The position numbers and the translations under genes are program-made. The notes under the pieces were generated by a model. That model made no database searches. It had not been told where the DNA came from and was given only the letters and a program-made list of their open reading frames with translations. This document shows, piece after piece, positions 22,939 to 34,680 of a stretch of DNA of 64,000 nucleotides (its first letter is position 1; every line of letters begins with the position of its first letter). The DNA comes from Rhizophagus clarus (lineage: Eukaryota; Glomeromycota; Glomeromycetes; Glomerales; Glomeraceae). The stretch covers positions 744,001 to 808,000 of the forward strand of contig BLAL01000338.1 in the NCBI GenBank assembly GCA_015698045.1, read 5' to 3'.

Positions 22939-25188
22939 CAGTCAGACCTCTATATACCGATACAATATATACCGATATTTGCTTATACCGATGATTTTTA
23001 ATTTCCCCGTTTTTTATCTAATAAAAAAACCTCGTTATACCGATTTTTTATATGATTTCACGATATAACGTTATTCGATACTATTCGTTTGTCCCTCATA
23101 TAGTAACGTATATGTAGATCTGGTTTATATACCGATATATTAACTATTTAAGGTTAGATCACGTAAATGAAGTTACGCGATTTTCCTTTTCTCAATGTCG
23201 GAAAAAAGAAAAGCCGTTCAAACTCTTTCACAGCCACGAAAAAGAGTGACTTTAACAAAAGCACAAAAGTATCAACTTTGCTTAGACTATCAGAAAAAAC
23301 CACGACTTACCCAAGAACAACTTGCTATTCAATATGGCATTAAACAGAACACGGTTTCTGATATTTTGAAGAATAAAGATAAGTGGTTACTTCTAGATTT
23401 AGACTCTGAGGAAAGTAAAAAACAAAGAGAAAGGCCTGTGCAATTTCCAGAAGTGGAGGAAGCTATGACACTATGGGTTACAAACGCGCTTGAAGCAGAT
23501 CTTGTTATTAATACTGATATTTTACGTGAAAAAGCAGAATTTTTTGCTAGGAGTTTTGAAGTTAATAATTTTAAAGCTTCTAATGGTTGGATTTCTAATT
23601 TTAAAAAACGTCATAACATGAAAGAATATGTTAAGTGGGGTGAAGCAGCAAGTGCTCCACTTGAAACTTTAAATGAAGAAAGACAAAAGTTGCGTGAAAT
23701 AATTAAGGATTATGATTTAAATGATGTCTTTAATTGTGATGAGACAGGTGAATACTGAATTTTTCGGATTTTACATGCACTTATTTGTGCTAATATTTTT
23801 TTTTGTTATTTTAGGTTTATATTGGGATCTTGAACCTTCAAAAACTCTAGCAAGAGGTCCGCTCTCTGGAAAAAAGAAATCAAAAAAAAGAGTTACAATT
23901 CTTCTTACATGTAACGCAACTGGAACAGAAAAATTAACTCCATTTTTTATTCATACCTCTAAAAATCCACGAGCACTAAAAGGTAAAAAAAAAGATGATT
24001 TACCTGTTAATTATTATTGGAATAAAACAGCGTGGATGCAGGTCTCTATTTGGAACGATTATCTCAAAAAATTGGATACAAAAATGCGATTGCAAAATCG
24101 CAAAATTCTATTGCTGGTTGATAATGCTCCTGTGCATATTACAAATGAAAATACCCAATTAACAAATGTAACTCTACACTTTTTACCGCCAAATACTACT
24201 TCTCATTTGCAACCATGCGATGCAGGAATCATTAATTCCTTTAAGGTTAGCATTTTTTTTCTTTTATTATTTTTTAATGTTTTAACATACACTCACTTAA
24301 TTTTAGGCGAAGTATCGAAAACTCCTTGTAAAAAATAGGGTTGAAGCATATGAAATCTCACAGCAATTGAATAAAGGAGCCGATTCTTTAAATATTCATG
24401 ATGCTATTGTTTTTTGTACAAATGCTTGGAATGCAGTAACACAAGAAACAATTTATAATTGTTGGAAGCATACAGGTATACTTCCATTAGTAAATCAAGA
24501 GGAAGTGGATGAAAGTGTTAATCAATTAGGAGAAGATAATCAAGTGGAACGGGAAGAAATACAATTTCTAATTGATCAACTCCCATTTGATGATCATATG
24601 GACGCAGATGAGTTTATTCATGTTGATGATCATCTAAAAAGTAACGAAGGGCTGACTGATGAAGAAATTATATCTTTAGTAAATTTAGATAAAAATGAAC
24701 TAGAAGTTGAATCTGATGAAGAAATTCCATCGGTAATTTCAAAAGTTCAGGCCTTAAATGATTTGGATGATCTTGTTATGTTTTTTAAATATTCATCGTT
24801 AAATAATTCTATTAATCAAAGTGAATTAAATACATTACAAAAATTGAGACATGAAGTATTAAGATCACATATCACCGATTTAAAGCAGGCTACATTAGAT
24901 AGCTATTTTACTTCTAATCCTAATAACGTAATTATATAATTGATATTTACTTCTAATCCCTAATGTAATACATAATTGATATAATTGATACAATTTTGTT
25001 AATAAATTTTGAATTTTATAAATATAGAATAAACGTTGCATGTTTATATATATTAAAATATTTATACCGATATTAATCACGTTACTTATAATAATATCGG
25101 TATACAAAATTTTTTTTATAAACCGATAATTCGATATACCGATGCTTTTTCCCCAAAACAGCAATATCGGTATATCGAGGTTTGACTG
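22939..25188 (+). mobile_element. Complete pogo-type DNA transposon (2250 bp)
   Basis: Ends CAGTCAGACCTCTATATACC (left) and CAGTCAAACCTCGATATACC (right, reverse complement) match over ~24 bp with two differences, flanked by TA on both sides (22937-38, 25189-90). Subterminal 'TATACCGATA' motifs recur at both ends. It encloses a single intact transposase gene. End sequence, TA duplication and DDE_1 transposase together define the pogo/Tigger/Fot group of the Tc1/mariner superfamily. Confidence 0.95.
23195..24939 (+). CDS. Pogo-type DDE_1 transposase, intact
   Basis: Three exons, all in phase: 23195-23747, 23815-24245, 24307-24939 (introns of 67 and 61 nt with GT..AG). Product 538 residues, no internal stop. 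Domains: N-terminal Psq-like helix-turn-helix (residues ~18-65, with TQEQLAIQYGIKQNTVSDIL), CENP-B-type helix-turn-helix (~80-150, FKASNGWISNFKKRHNMK), then the DDE_1 catalytic domain with the acidic triad at D182 (FNCDETG), D287 (LLLVDNAPVH) and D320 (HLQPCDAGIINSFK), followed by an acidic tail. It cuts and pastes its element at TA sites in the nucleus by binding the terminal repeats. All expected catalytic residues are present, so it may be active or recently active. Confidence 0.95.
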
Positions 25189-25190
25189 TA

Positions 25191-25560
25191 GTTGAAAATT
25201 TCATAGCAAAATAATAATAAACTGTATCAATCCAAGATACAAATTTTATTTCATTTACTTAACAAATAATGTTTACAACTTTAATGATAATATTACTATT
25301 TTCCTTAAAAAAAAAAGATGATAATAACTATTTTCTCTATTCACAAACACAAGGAATTGTAGATAATGATTTAATGATAATGATATTTTCTTAAATGGGT
25401 GATCAGAAAATGAAAAGCGCTGAATGACATTTTTTTTGCTCTAAAAAAAATCTGTATATGGAAAAGATATGGTTTGTAAACGGTTGCAGGTATATAATAT
25501 ATAAGGGAGTTTTGGTTTCTAATTGAGTCAAAGTACCGTTCTTATATTTCTTTTTTTTTT
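25191..25560. other. No gene seen
   Basis: A/T-rich spacer after the pogo element, nothing supported. Confidence 0.35.
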
Positions 25561-25758
25561 GTTTTTTTGTTTTTTAGGTTGTTTGACTTCAAAAGGCTAG
25601 AATTATAGGTAAATAGGGAAGCGTCAGTTTAATCGAGTTAAAAAACGTACTAATATTTCTTTTTCATTTATTTTAAAGGAATAGGTCATTTCTTTGGACT
25701 AAGTACGTCTGGAGACTTTGGATTTCTTAAAAAAAACATTAGTCTGATGTTGCTCTAA
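25561..25758 (+). other. Micro-exon-like cassettes
   Basis: T-rich acceptor at ~25578 followed by GTTGTTTGACTTCAAAAGGC.. and a GTAAAT donor at ~25610; then 'ACGTACTAATATTTC' branch-like motif and a second acceptor at ~25678 (AAAG) followed by GAATAGGTCATTTCTTTGG... Same layout as the larger arrays. Confidence 0.35.
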
Positions 25759-25992
25759 GAAATTTTTTAAAGTTTCTTTTTGTTTTAGTTTGTAATAGTT
25801 GGTTTGATAGGGATAAACTTTTAAATAAAATAATTAAATTTATATAAATACAGCCTAGTAATAAATTGTAAAATAAAGGTAAATTCGTGATTAAATCATG
25901 TAAATTCCGTATCCAAACTGTATTTATAGTGATACGGAATCGTGTATTTTCTGTATCTTTTCAACGGACTGTCATTATATCTTATTTCTAAG
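25759..25992. repeat. Second copy of repeat 540-732 plus inverted tract
   Basis: 25759-25912 repeats 540-732 in direct orientation. 25913-25992 ('TGATACGGAATCGTG..', 'CTGTATCTTTTCAACGGACT') is the inverse of ~1565-1650. Confidence 0.7.
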
Positions 25993-26722
25993 GGAAAATA
26001 ATCAACCTAATTTTCCACAATATGTATAAAATAAAAAACCAAAAAAAAAATTTTCTAAGATACAGATATAGTCTTTAAAGAAAACCCTACTTTATTATTT
26101 CACGTAATGTCATCAAAAACCAATGGAAAATGTCAACTTGACGGTGGTTTAACAGTATTCACGTCAGGAAAACCTTATTCTAATTGTAAAGAAAACAATG
26201 AATGTATTCAATTTTTTTCAATAAAGTAATAACTCAAAGAACACCAAACAAATTTCCATATTTCCTAAAACTTACGTTAAATGGTATCCTTGCGAAGAAC
26301 GGTTGTTCGATAGATTTTGCACGTTCAATAAAAAATTTAAAGAAAATTTTCTAATCACATACGTTTATTATTTATTTATACATTTTTAAGAAAAAAAAAA
26401 TTCAATATTAAAATAGAAAAAGTTAAATTGTCAATATCTAAAATATCAAAAATAATCAATATAATAAAATAATAAATTCAACTTGAGTGATTTTACTACC
26501 TATTTATAAAATGGACTGAATATTAAGTAATTTCATCATCAGAATAAATTACGTGCCATGATTCCTAATCTAAGCTCATTAATGAACATGAATTAGTCAA
26601 TTTCACACTCAAATGAGTAGTTCGATGCTAATGAATCATTTTATCAAAAATATGAAAAGGACTGCTTGCTTCACGTAAACAGTTTGCTAAGAGCCTTTCG
26701 TCCTGCTCAGTTTCTGAAGTTA
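25993..26722. other. No gene seen
   Basis: A/T-rich sequence without supported features up to the target duplication at 26723. Confidence 0.35.
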
Positions 26723-26730
26723 GTTTTACG

Positions 26731-28260
26731 AGGACCCAGAAATATACATATAGGGGTAGGGTCTATCAATGCGTCGTCATCATAGTGGAGTTGGACGGGG
26801 TAAGGTTTTGATTTGCGTATAATTTAGGAGATTTTTGTCCATAGTAAGGTCATTAGATTGCGTACTTTTATCAAAAATTTTTATATGTAAAAGATTTAAT
26901 TTGCGTATTTTGACCTATATTTTTATTTGGCTGATCATATATACTGTTGTAGAAAATTATTCGATATGCTAAAATACGATTTATCAATCATAAAATTTAC
27001 AATTTTATAGTTTTAAATTTTTTTTTTTTAAAAGATTTTTTTATCGGTTTTTATAACCGAAATTTTTTTTTTAATATTTAATATTTTTTATCGGTTTTAT
27101 AAACTGAATTTTTTTTTAATATTTATATTATTAGTAACTGAATTTTTTTTTAAAAAAAGATTTTTTATAAACCGAACCTTTTTCTTTTCCACTGATTTAA
27201 AAAAATAAAAAAAAAAACTATTTATAAAAAAAAAAGTACTAGGTACTACTGAAGTATAAATTGGAACTAACGGACTCTTGCAAATATGGTGAGTTAAGTG
27301 TAAGAAGCAGAATTCAATGTTAATAAAATTTTACTAACATTCCTTTTAGTTTTTTAGTACCTACATAATCAAGATTATTCTATTTTTTATAGCTTATTAC
27401 ATTGGTAAGTTTCAAATTTTTAGGAATTTTATCAAAAAATGCTTACTAATGTTTTATAATTTCTTTTTTATAGATTTCAGAATTCGATCAGAACTTGGAA
27501 TTCGAGACGGGTAAGTATTTCTATAAGGAGATAAGCGGGTTTGATTTTTTATGTATTAAAGAGTATTTACTAACATTCTTTAACTTCTCTTTTGTAGATT
27601 TTGAAGTAAAATTTGGAATTCGAGACGGTTAAGTATTCTAAAAGCGGGGGGTGCGAGTTTGAATAAAGCGTTTGCTAACTTCTCTTTTTTGCGGAATTTA
27701 GACTAGAACTTGGAATAATTCAAGATAGGTGAGTATTTCTAAAGGAAGAAGGAGTGGGTTTATATAAGAACACTCACTAATATCCTTTAACATCTCTTTT
27801 TGTAGATTTTGAACTGGAACTTCAAATTGGAATTTAAACATATTGTAGGAATGAACTTTCAAATATAAATATCAAAAAAAAAAAAAAAATAATAAATTTT
27901 TTTCTAATTATAAAGCTATCTAAATTCGTATACAAATATTGTTAAAATATAATACATTTCATTATATTTCGTTAACATAACATAAAGAGAAACAAATATA
28001 ATTTTTTTTTTTTTTTTAATAAAAAAAAGACCGATATCAAACTGCAGATTATAGAAACTATATCATATGATATACTGCATTTTGCTGAATTAATTAATAA
28101 TTGAAAATTTTAAGGTCTGAAATTTTATTTGCGTATTTTTGCGGTATTTTCAATATCAGGTGTCAAATTTGCGTACCGTTCATATAAAAAACCCTTGCGT
28201 ACAGCTCATAGTAAAATTTTCTTTCATCACCTGACCCCTATATATATATTTCTGGATCCT
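26731..28260. mobile_element. 1530-bp non-autonomous element, 8-bp TSD
   Basis: GTTTTACG occurs exactly at 26723-26730 and again at 28261-28268. Directly inside are inverted ends AGGACCCAGAAATATACATA and AGGATCCAGAAATATATATA (reverse complement), matching ~27 bp with two differences. Subterminal 'TTTGCGTA' motifs occur at least three times near each end. No transposase. An 8-bp duplication with TIRs is typical of hAT (also P and KDZ/Zisupton) elements. The interior carries A/T-rich 'TTTATAACCGAA' repeats and the micro-exon-like array at 27393-27840. Confidence 0.9.
27393..27840 (+). other. Tandem micro-exon-like array inside the element
   Basis: Cassettes of ~110-125 bp. Splice-bounded segments: 27393-27404 (12 nt, donor GTAAGT), 27474-27510 (37 nt, GTAAGT), 27598-27627 (30 nt, GTTAAG), ~27695-27728 (GTGAGT; its acceptor is degenerate), and from 27806 a last segment. 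The segments resemble one another (TTTTGAA.TRGAACTTGGAAT type). Before most acceptors stands ACTAAC or ACTAAT, close to the fungal branch point. Confidence 0.6.
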
Positions 28261-28609
28261 GTTTTACGCACACGTATAGTGCGCTGGACTATAGTGTCGG
28301 GAATATCTACACGTTATATGAATACAAATATTAGAATAAAACAATATTGAATGATTATATGTATGTCGGTGATCACATGACTAGCACAGATAGAAATATC
28401 TTTAATATCAAAAGCTAGCTTAAAATAATATTTATTATGATAATATTAATACAGGATAGAATAATTGGTTTCAAGATAAAATTCTAATATGAAAATAGAA
28501 ATAAGAATAAAAATAATTCGAAAAATAGAAATTATCATGACGATTGTAAAATAGATTTACGCATAAGCTATATATACTTTATGATTATAATTCAGCGAAC
28601 CGAACAATT

Positions 28610-28990
28610 TTATGGTTGATATAAAGTAAATTGAGTAAATTGGTTACCCAGAGAAATTAATATAAGTATTATCTTTGTTGAGAAGAAACAGGACTGACGA
28701 TAATCTTAAAACCAGGAATACCAAAATTAAAATTTCAGATTGAGAAGGATTGATGATAGTCATGTTGAATGAACCAAGTGAAGAAATAGGCTGCGATGGA
28801 TGCGGTGTATACGATAAATGACCAGAGAAGGATATGAAGTCGAAATGATAGACGCGGATTGTTGGAAGAAATGATCGATATTTGTGTGAAGCGGAAAGAT
28901 AATATTATTGTTTATCATAGAAGGTCAACGTTGACAGCATTGTAACTTGAAGAATTTTCATTTTCAGGTTGAATAACAGAGCAGGTATCG
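28610..28990 (-). pseudogene. Degraded copy of the small N/Q/S-rich gene family
   Basis: Minus-strand remnants match the gene at 32382-32837: VIQPENENSSSYNAVNVDL, then after a frameshift PHPSQPISSLGSFNMTIINP and a broken PGFKIIV.. motif, then NQFTQF. Multiple frameshifts and loss of the 5' end including the conserved TATA region. The 3' flank (CGCTGAATTATAATCAT) is shared with the 51.4-kb copy. Confidence 0.75.
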
Positions 28991-30470
28991 AATTGTAATT
29001 TAATCACCTTTAATCAATATGCAAATTATTATTATTTTTTTTAAAAATGTAAGTTATCACCCCTCTACTTTATTCGATTAATTAATTATGGAAACATTTT
29101 AATGTCACGAAAACGGTACATCAATGAAAATAAATACCTATTTGTAAAAGGTAATTCGTACAATTCATACATCGCATACATCGCATATATCATAAAATCC
29201 TTTCAAATATATCTTCTTTTTCAAGGTTACTGTCATTATTTTTAACCTTATATTTATAAACGATATTATAATCATCGCATGATAAATTAATTAATTAAAT
29301 TTTACAAAGTAATATTTCCGTCGTTTCGTGACAGGATTCTCAAATTCTCCTTTACTTAGTTACTATTCATTACACGATATGCTATGCATGGTACACCGTA
29401 CTATAGACCAGATGGCTAATTACATAAATTTCACAATTTCATACATCATAAACAACGTGTACGGTCAGTTACGGGACATTTCATCGAACGCCATTTCATC
29501 GAATGCTAAAAGTCACTTGCATATCAATTTATAGGCGTGACAAATAACGTATATTTATAACGTGACGTTAATGTGACGTTTAATTTTTGATGAAAAGAAA
29601 ACGTAAAAGATCAGCAGCGCACATTATACGTACAACACTTTTATGACATTTTCATATACTAAATATTATCTTCCCAATAATAGTAGACCAGGAGTCGAAT
29701 ATTGCGACTAGAAATTTATTTTTATGAAAATAACGCCACAAAAAAAAAAGAATTATTTCCGAGCAATAAAGAAAAAAATATTCTAATAAGTAAATGATTT
29801 CTTCTAAAATTTCCAATTAAATATAAATACGTATCTTTTTTACGTCATATGATCAATTCGATAAACCTTGTAAGAGAAAAAAAAATGAGCCGATTATTTG
29901 TATTTTTTTTGCACAAGCAAATTGATTTACATCGCGCATCAAAGAAAAAAAAGGTATTAAATTAAAAGTCAATTAAATTTAATACATATATCCAAAGGCT
30001 ATATTATTTCCGTGAACGGCCGGATCAACCCGAAGAATATTTTTGAATCTTTTTTTGAGCTGCGACACAAATTTTAATTTTTTTTTGTTTAAGAAAAGTT
30101 CATTAGACTCATCAAACACATGTATAGTTCAACCATTCACTATTTGTTAACCTATAGGCGACTTTATTTATTCATTCATTTATTTATTCCTTTCCTTTCC
30201 TCAATCAAATCAAATTATCATTTGATAATTATGAAAAAAAAGAAACTTTATGCATGCATAAAGTAATTCTTTCACGCGCGAATTAATGGTGTTAAGTATT
30301 ATAATCAAAATTAATAATGAATCATGAGGTCATAAACTGTACTTAGTCTACTAAATATTAATATACAGATGATTGGATGTTCCTTTATCTATTACTTTTT
30401 TTGTGTTAGGCCGATAATTTTTGCAACAGAAAGGATTTGTTTTTCTATTGTGTTATTTTATATTATTATT
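28991..30470. other. No gene seen
   Basis: A/T-rich, with short repeats such as 'CATTTCATCGAA' twice at 29477-29505 and 'ACATCGCATA' at 29170-29190. Short open frames here have no coding character. Confidence 0.35.
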
Positions 30471-30473
30471 AAA

Positions 30474-30760
30474 ACGTTATCTCCTATTATCACTTTGAAA
30501 AAAAAATTAACCGAATCTGTTCAAATAATCATTGATGTATAAAAAAAAAAATTTTTTTTTTTATCTTTAATATCTTTTGATTCTGTTGACACAATATAGT
30601 GCAAATATTATTATTATTATTAAATCAGACTTAATCATTTCGTATCACTGAAAAAAAAATAATTACTCTATTCAAATGATTATTTTGTGTTTATAAAAAA
30701 AACTTTTTTTTTATCGTTGATATCTTATTGATTCTGCTGGAACAATATAACGACTCTTGT
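30474..30760. repeat. Tandem duplication of ~155-165 bp
   Basis: Two diverged units, each with 'TATCACTTTGAAAAAAAAAT', a poly-A/poly-T junction, 'TTGATATCTTATTGATTCTG' type sequence and 'ACAATATA'. Confidence 0.6.
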
Positions 30761-31281
30761 TAGGATATACACTACATACATTAACTAAAGACTAGTTTCG
30801 ACAATTTGCAATTGTCAATTATCCTCAGTTTTCAAACCTTGATAAAGATTTATTATCAGTTGCATATACGATACCTGAAAATTTTCTATAAAAGAAAAAA
30901 AGCCAAATGTATTTGAATTTGATCTTGAAACTTTTAAAGCTATTTTAGAGGCAAAATGTTGTGTAACATTAATCACGCGATCTAAAACGAAAAATTGCAA
31001 AATATTTAAAAAATTCAAAAACTATCAATTCCTTCTATTTAATAATTCGAATCTATACAATAAATTACAAAAAATAACATTTAAACTAATTTGTTGACAT
31101 GGTAATAAAACCAAATACTCATATTTTTTATTGTAAGCTATGTTAAATGTACGCGATTTCGCGGAATTTATGCTAATCACGTGAATAGTGCAAACTTAAA
31201 TACATACATATATATATACACATTCTAAATCTGGTGGCTAGTAACTTTTAAAAGGAATTTAGGCTGATAATCAATCAATAT

Positions 31282-31306
<25 letters not shown>
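30761..31306. other. No gene; (ATCA)n microsatellite at the end
   Basis: A/T-rich spacer ending in an (ATCA)n run at ~31272-31306, directly abutting the left Helitron-like copy. Confidence 0.5.
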
Positions 31307-31312
<6 letters not shown>

Positions 31313-31529
31313 TATATATTTGCCGATTCTCTGTCACTATGCATTTTGAAGGGATGTGAAGCAGGCGCGTGATGTGATCGTCATCTTTGATTTGATCGCC
31401 GTTTGGCTGGGAGGTGCTAACCGTAACGCATTATCTGTCGCACCCGCGTATCAACATGTCATCAATCAATATATATTGTTTACAAAACCAATAGCAACAC
31501 CCGGTGCAATGCCCGGGTCAAAAGGCTAG
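31307..31529 (+). mobile_element. Helitron-like non-autonomous element, left copy
   Basis: 223 bp of much higher G+C than its surroundings. It starts TCAATATATATATTTGCC and ends with a hairpin (ACCCGG, loop TGCAATGC, CCGGGT), a 6-nt spacer, then CTAG followed by T. A 5' TC, a 3' hairpin and a CTRR end with insertion before T are Helitron hallmarks. Nearly identical (220/223) to the inverted copy at 31738-31960. No coding capacity. Confidence 0.75.
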
Positions 31530-31737
31530 TAAGTTATATAGTGTCCGAAATGATTCGTAACACCAGTTAAAGGAATTTTTTTTTTACATACAATATTGTT
31601 GCAATCATTAAAAGTTTGATTTTCGTGTTTCAAAGTGAAAAGAACCAAATATGGTCTCGTTAAAACAAATATCTGCATTACTTTATGTTTACGCTATTTA
31701 TACTGTTTGTCTTTTATATACAGGTATATATAACTTA

Positions 31738-31960
31738 CTAGCCTTTTGACCCGGGCATTGCACCGGGTGTTGCTATTGGTTTTGTAAACAATATATATTG
31801 ATTGATGACATGTTGATATGCGGGTGCGACAGATAATGCGTTACGGTTAGCACCTCCCAGCCAAACGGCGATCAAATTAAAGATGACGATCACATCACGC
31901 GCCTGCTTCACATCCCTTTAAAATGCATAGTGACAGAGAATCGGCAAATATATATATTGA
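31738..31960 (-). mobile_element. Helitron-like non-autonomous element, right copy
   Basis: Inverted copy of 31307-31529 at 208 bp distance; the three differences are all G/A transitions in the left copy's orientation. Sequence identity continues 11 bp past CTAG on both (TAAGTTATATA), so either the insertion sites were alike or the duplicated unit is slightly longer. Confidence 0.75.
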
Positions 31961-32297
31961 TTACACTTGCGTATATTGTATATTAAAAATTTATACACAT
32001 ATACCACTGTTTATACAGTATATTACAATAATAATAAATAATAAATTGATTAATACAAAAAATACACTACCAAATAGAAGGATTTTAATCGTGCTTTATA
32101 CATATGAGAAAATATTATAACTAGTGTAGTGTCTACTATTAAAAAAAAATTTAACACTATAAAAAAAAAATATAGAAACACAAAGAAAGTAGATTGTTAC
32201 GCAAAAATTTGCCACTCATTAGTGATCAACATTTATCTCACTTATCTAATTATTTACTAGTAAATGAAAAAAATTCACGGGATGCAGTCGCCTTTAT

Positions 32298-32307
32298 TAT
32301 AAAAAGA
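32298..32307 (+). promoter_or_regulatory. TATA box of the N/Q/S-rich gene, copy 1
   Basis: TATAAAAAGA, ~84 bp before the ATG, followed by ACCGAAATTTCTC. The same block (TATAAAA-GA-RNCRAAATTTYTC) stands 70-80 bp before the ATG in the copies at 34681-35144 and 51412-51852, so it has been kept while spacer sequence diverged. Confidence 0.6.
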
Positions 32308-32381
32308 ACCGAAATTTCTCTACAAAAAAATCCACTTCAGTCTTCAATTTTCTTGAAAACTTTCAGATATAGAATTTAACT

Positions 32382-32837
32382 ATGGAAAATAATCCACAAA
32401 ATAATTATTTTGACGAATCCAATAATTCACAACAATCAACCGCTGCTGTTATTCAACCTGGAAATGAAAATTCAAATATAAATTACAACGCTATTAACGC
32501 TGACTTTTCGATGGCGAATGATAATATTACCTTTCCACCTCACACAAATATCAATCACTTCAGTCAACGACTCACGTCTAATATTTCAACTTCACAGTCC
32601 TATGCTCCTCCAATCATCTCGTCATGTTCGCCACAGTATGATCATCCATCGCAGCCTATTTCACCACTTAGTTCGTTTAACATGACTACCATCAACCCTT
32701 CTCAATCTGAAATCCTTAGTTTTGATATTCCTGGATTTAAAATTATCGTCATACCTACTTTTTCTCAACAAGATAATACTTATATTAATACCTCTTCAAA
32801 TATTATGGGTAATCAATTTACTCAATTTCATCAATAA
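32382..32837 (+). CDS. Small N/Q/S-rich protein, family of unknown function
   Basis: Single-exon frame of 151 residues, ATG in a conserved context (CAGATATAGAATTTAACT-ATG). N-terminus MENNPQNNYFDESNNSQQST, Asn/Ser/Gln/Pro-rich centre (PPHTNINHFSQRLTSNI, SQSYAPP), then the best-conserved block SFDIPGFKIIVIPTFSQQDN and end GNQFTQF. No signal peptide, membrane segment or known domain. Three relatives in this window (28.6, 34.7 and 51.4 kb) share coding sequence, TATA region and 3' flank including 'GCTAACCATTGTATCCT' and an AATAAA-type signal, so complete genes were duplicated. Function unknown; the intact frame and conserved core suggest it is a real protein. Confidence 0.75.
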   Translation: MENNPQNNYFDESNNSQQSTAAVIQPGNENSNINYNAINADFSMANDNITFPPHTNINHFSQRLTSNISTSQSYAPPIISSCSPQYDHPSQPISPLSSFNMTTINPSQSEILSFDIPGFKIIVIPTFSQQDNTYINTSSNIMGNQFTQFHQ

Positions 32838-34352
32838 ATTTTCTCAGGTCGCTGAGTTGTAATACATTCACTTATATGTAAAATCTATTTCCATACTTAT
32901 ATGTTTCATTTTTATTTCGTATAACGTAGTTGAGGATTTCATCATAGAAGCTAACCATTGTATCCTGTATATTATTATACTAATAAAGTATTATTTATAA
33001 TTGGTGTAGTTGAACAAGCTTTTACATTACCGACTGTAAAACAGTAACTTGTTAGTATAAATAGTTAAGTGCAGTACAAATTTGAGATTTGAGACGGTAA
33101 AAATCATAAGAAAACCCGTTCTTTATAATCTCAAGCAAATTTATATGTAATATAAAATTTTTGTTTTTATTCGATTTGTTCATCATTGGGCAGAAATCAT
33201 TCATCATCTCATAACGATAAATATGGTATTCGCACACATAATAAACATTTTGTTACCAATGAAATTACTTTTTATTCCGTAAATAAACTTGTATATTACA
33301 ATAAATTACATATATTATAAAAGTTTTATATTTATTTAATTTATATGAAATTATATATTGTCAAATTTACTTGAAAAACGTAATTACTTAAAAAACGTAA
33401 TTTATTAATATTTTGAATGACGCATAAACTTAATATTTTGGAGCTACATATCTTTTAATGTGATTAAAATATTTGTTAAGTCTGGAAATTTTAATTTTTA
33501 ATTTATGTTATCGTTCAGCCAAATAAGATCATGTATAACAATAATACATGATATAATTGATATGATAAAGTGTATATAAATGAAAATTTTTATAAAAAAG
33601 TATATATAAAGAAACCATATTATTAGATTTAAAATATGAAAACTCAGTTTTACCATACTATATTACTTGTAATAATGAGTGTGCAAAAGTTTTGAATTTG
33701 TCAGGTTAGAAGTTATTACAGCTTAGTTTACTTATACAGTAAAATGTATTAAAAATAAAGCAGATATGCATAAAAGTTTTGTAAAATATAAAAAAATTCC
33801 ATAATTTGTACCTTTTAAAACCTTACTTTGCCTAATATTATAGTAAATGCCGCGTGCTTCCAAGGTAAACTTTGTCAAAGAAAAATTTTACGCTTGTTAC
33901 CTTTGAAGAATAAAAGTGTGACGTTTACTACCCAGAATCAGTGCACTATGACAAATTAGTATATGATCTGCGTCAAATTTGCGGATCATCAATTAAAGTA
34001 CGATCAGAATCACAAATTAAGTTAAATAATGTGATATAAGATGATCACGCAGAATTTTTAGAGTCTACGATTCACACAAGCATTTAATTTTTCGATCTTT
34101 AATCACTAGCCAGCAAATAAAATTCATATTTTACATTTATAAAAGACTGAATCAACTAAAAACATAAACTCAAAGAGAAATAAATAAATAAATTAACCCA
34201 AATAAAAGACAAAGGATAAGGAAACTAATGAAGAAAAAGATTCAAGATTTTTAAAATGCTTGTAATTACTGTTCGCTAAGTGAGAGATTGAATCAATTAA
34301 TTACAAAAAGAACTGCTAAGTTCAAAATAATAAAAACATATGATAAGCAAAT
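32838..34352. other. 3' flank of copy 1, then no gene seen
   Basis: 32838-33000 matches the 3' flank of the 51.4-kb copy. The remainder is A/T-rich with nothing supported. Confidence 0.5.
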
Positions 34353-34560
34353 TTAGTTACCAATAGGATATTCCTCTTCATTCTGTTCGTATTCAACATT
34401 CTCTATAATGACTGACTTATTAATAACAAAAACTGAATAAATAATTTCAGTTCCATTTAAAATCATGTAATGTTTTTTATAGTGATAGCTGAAGGACGGC
34501 TTCCTGCTCCCCTTTCAATAACTCTATTTCTTGTTTGTAAAATTCGAATGGTCGTATTCT
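34353..34560 (-). pseudogene. Unrecognised coding relic
   Basis: Minus strand reads PFEFYKQEIELLKGEQEAVL.. up to a TAA, then KTLHDFKWN, then after a frame change EIIYSVFVINKSVIIENVEY and EQNEEEYPIGN with stop at 34353. Codon content looks protein-like; at least one stop and one shift. No family assigned. Confidence 0.4.
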
Positions 34561-34680
34561 AACTCACTTCAAAACAATTTTTTTGCATTGAATGTAAAAA
34601 GTAAAAATCTTTGGTCTTAAATTTATAATATATGCTCACTCCGCCCTAAAAAAAAAGTCTGGGTAAGTATAAAGAAAGTT

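Noticed and set aside
29328..29534. 68-residue plus frame
   Set aside because: Starts at a non-ATG codon and overlaps CATTTCATCGAA repeats; no coding evidence.
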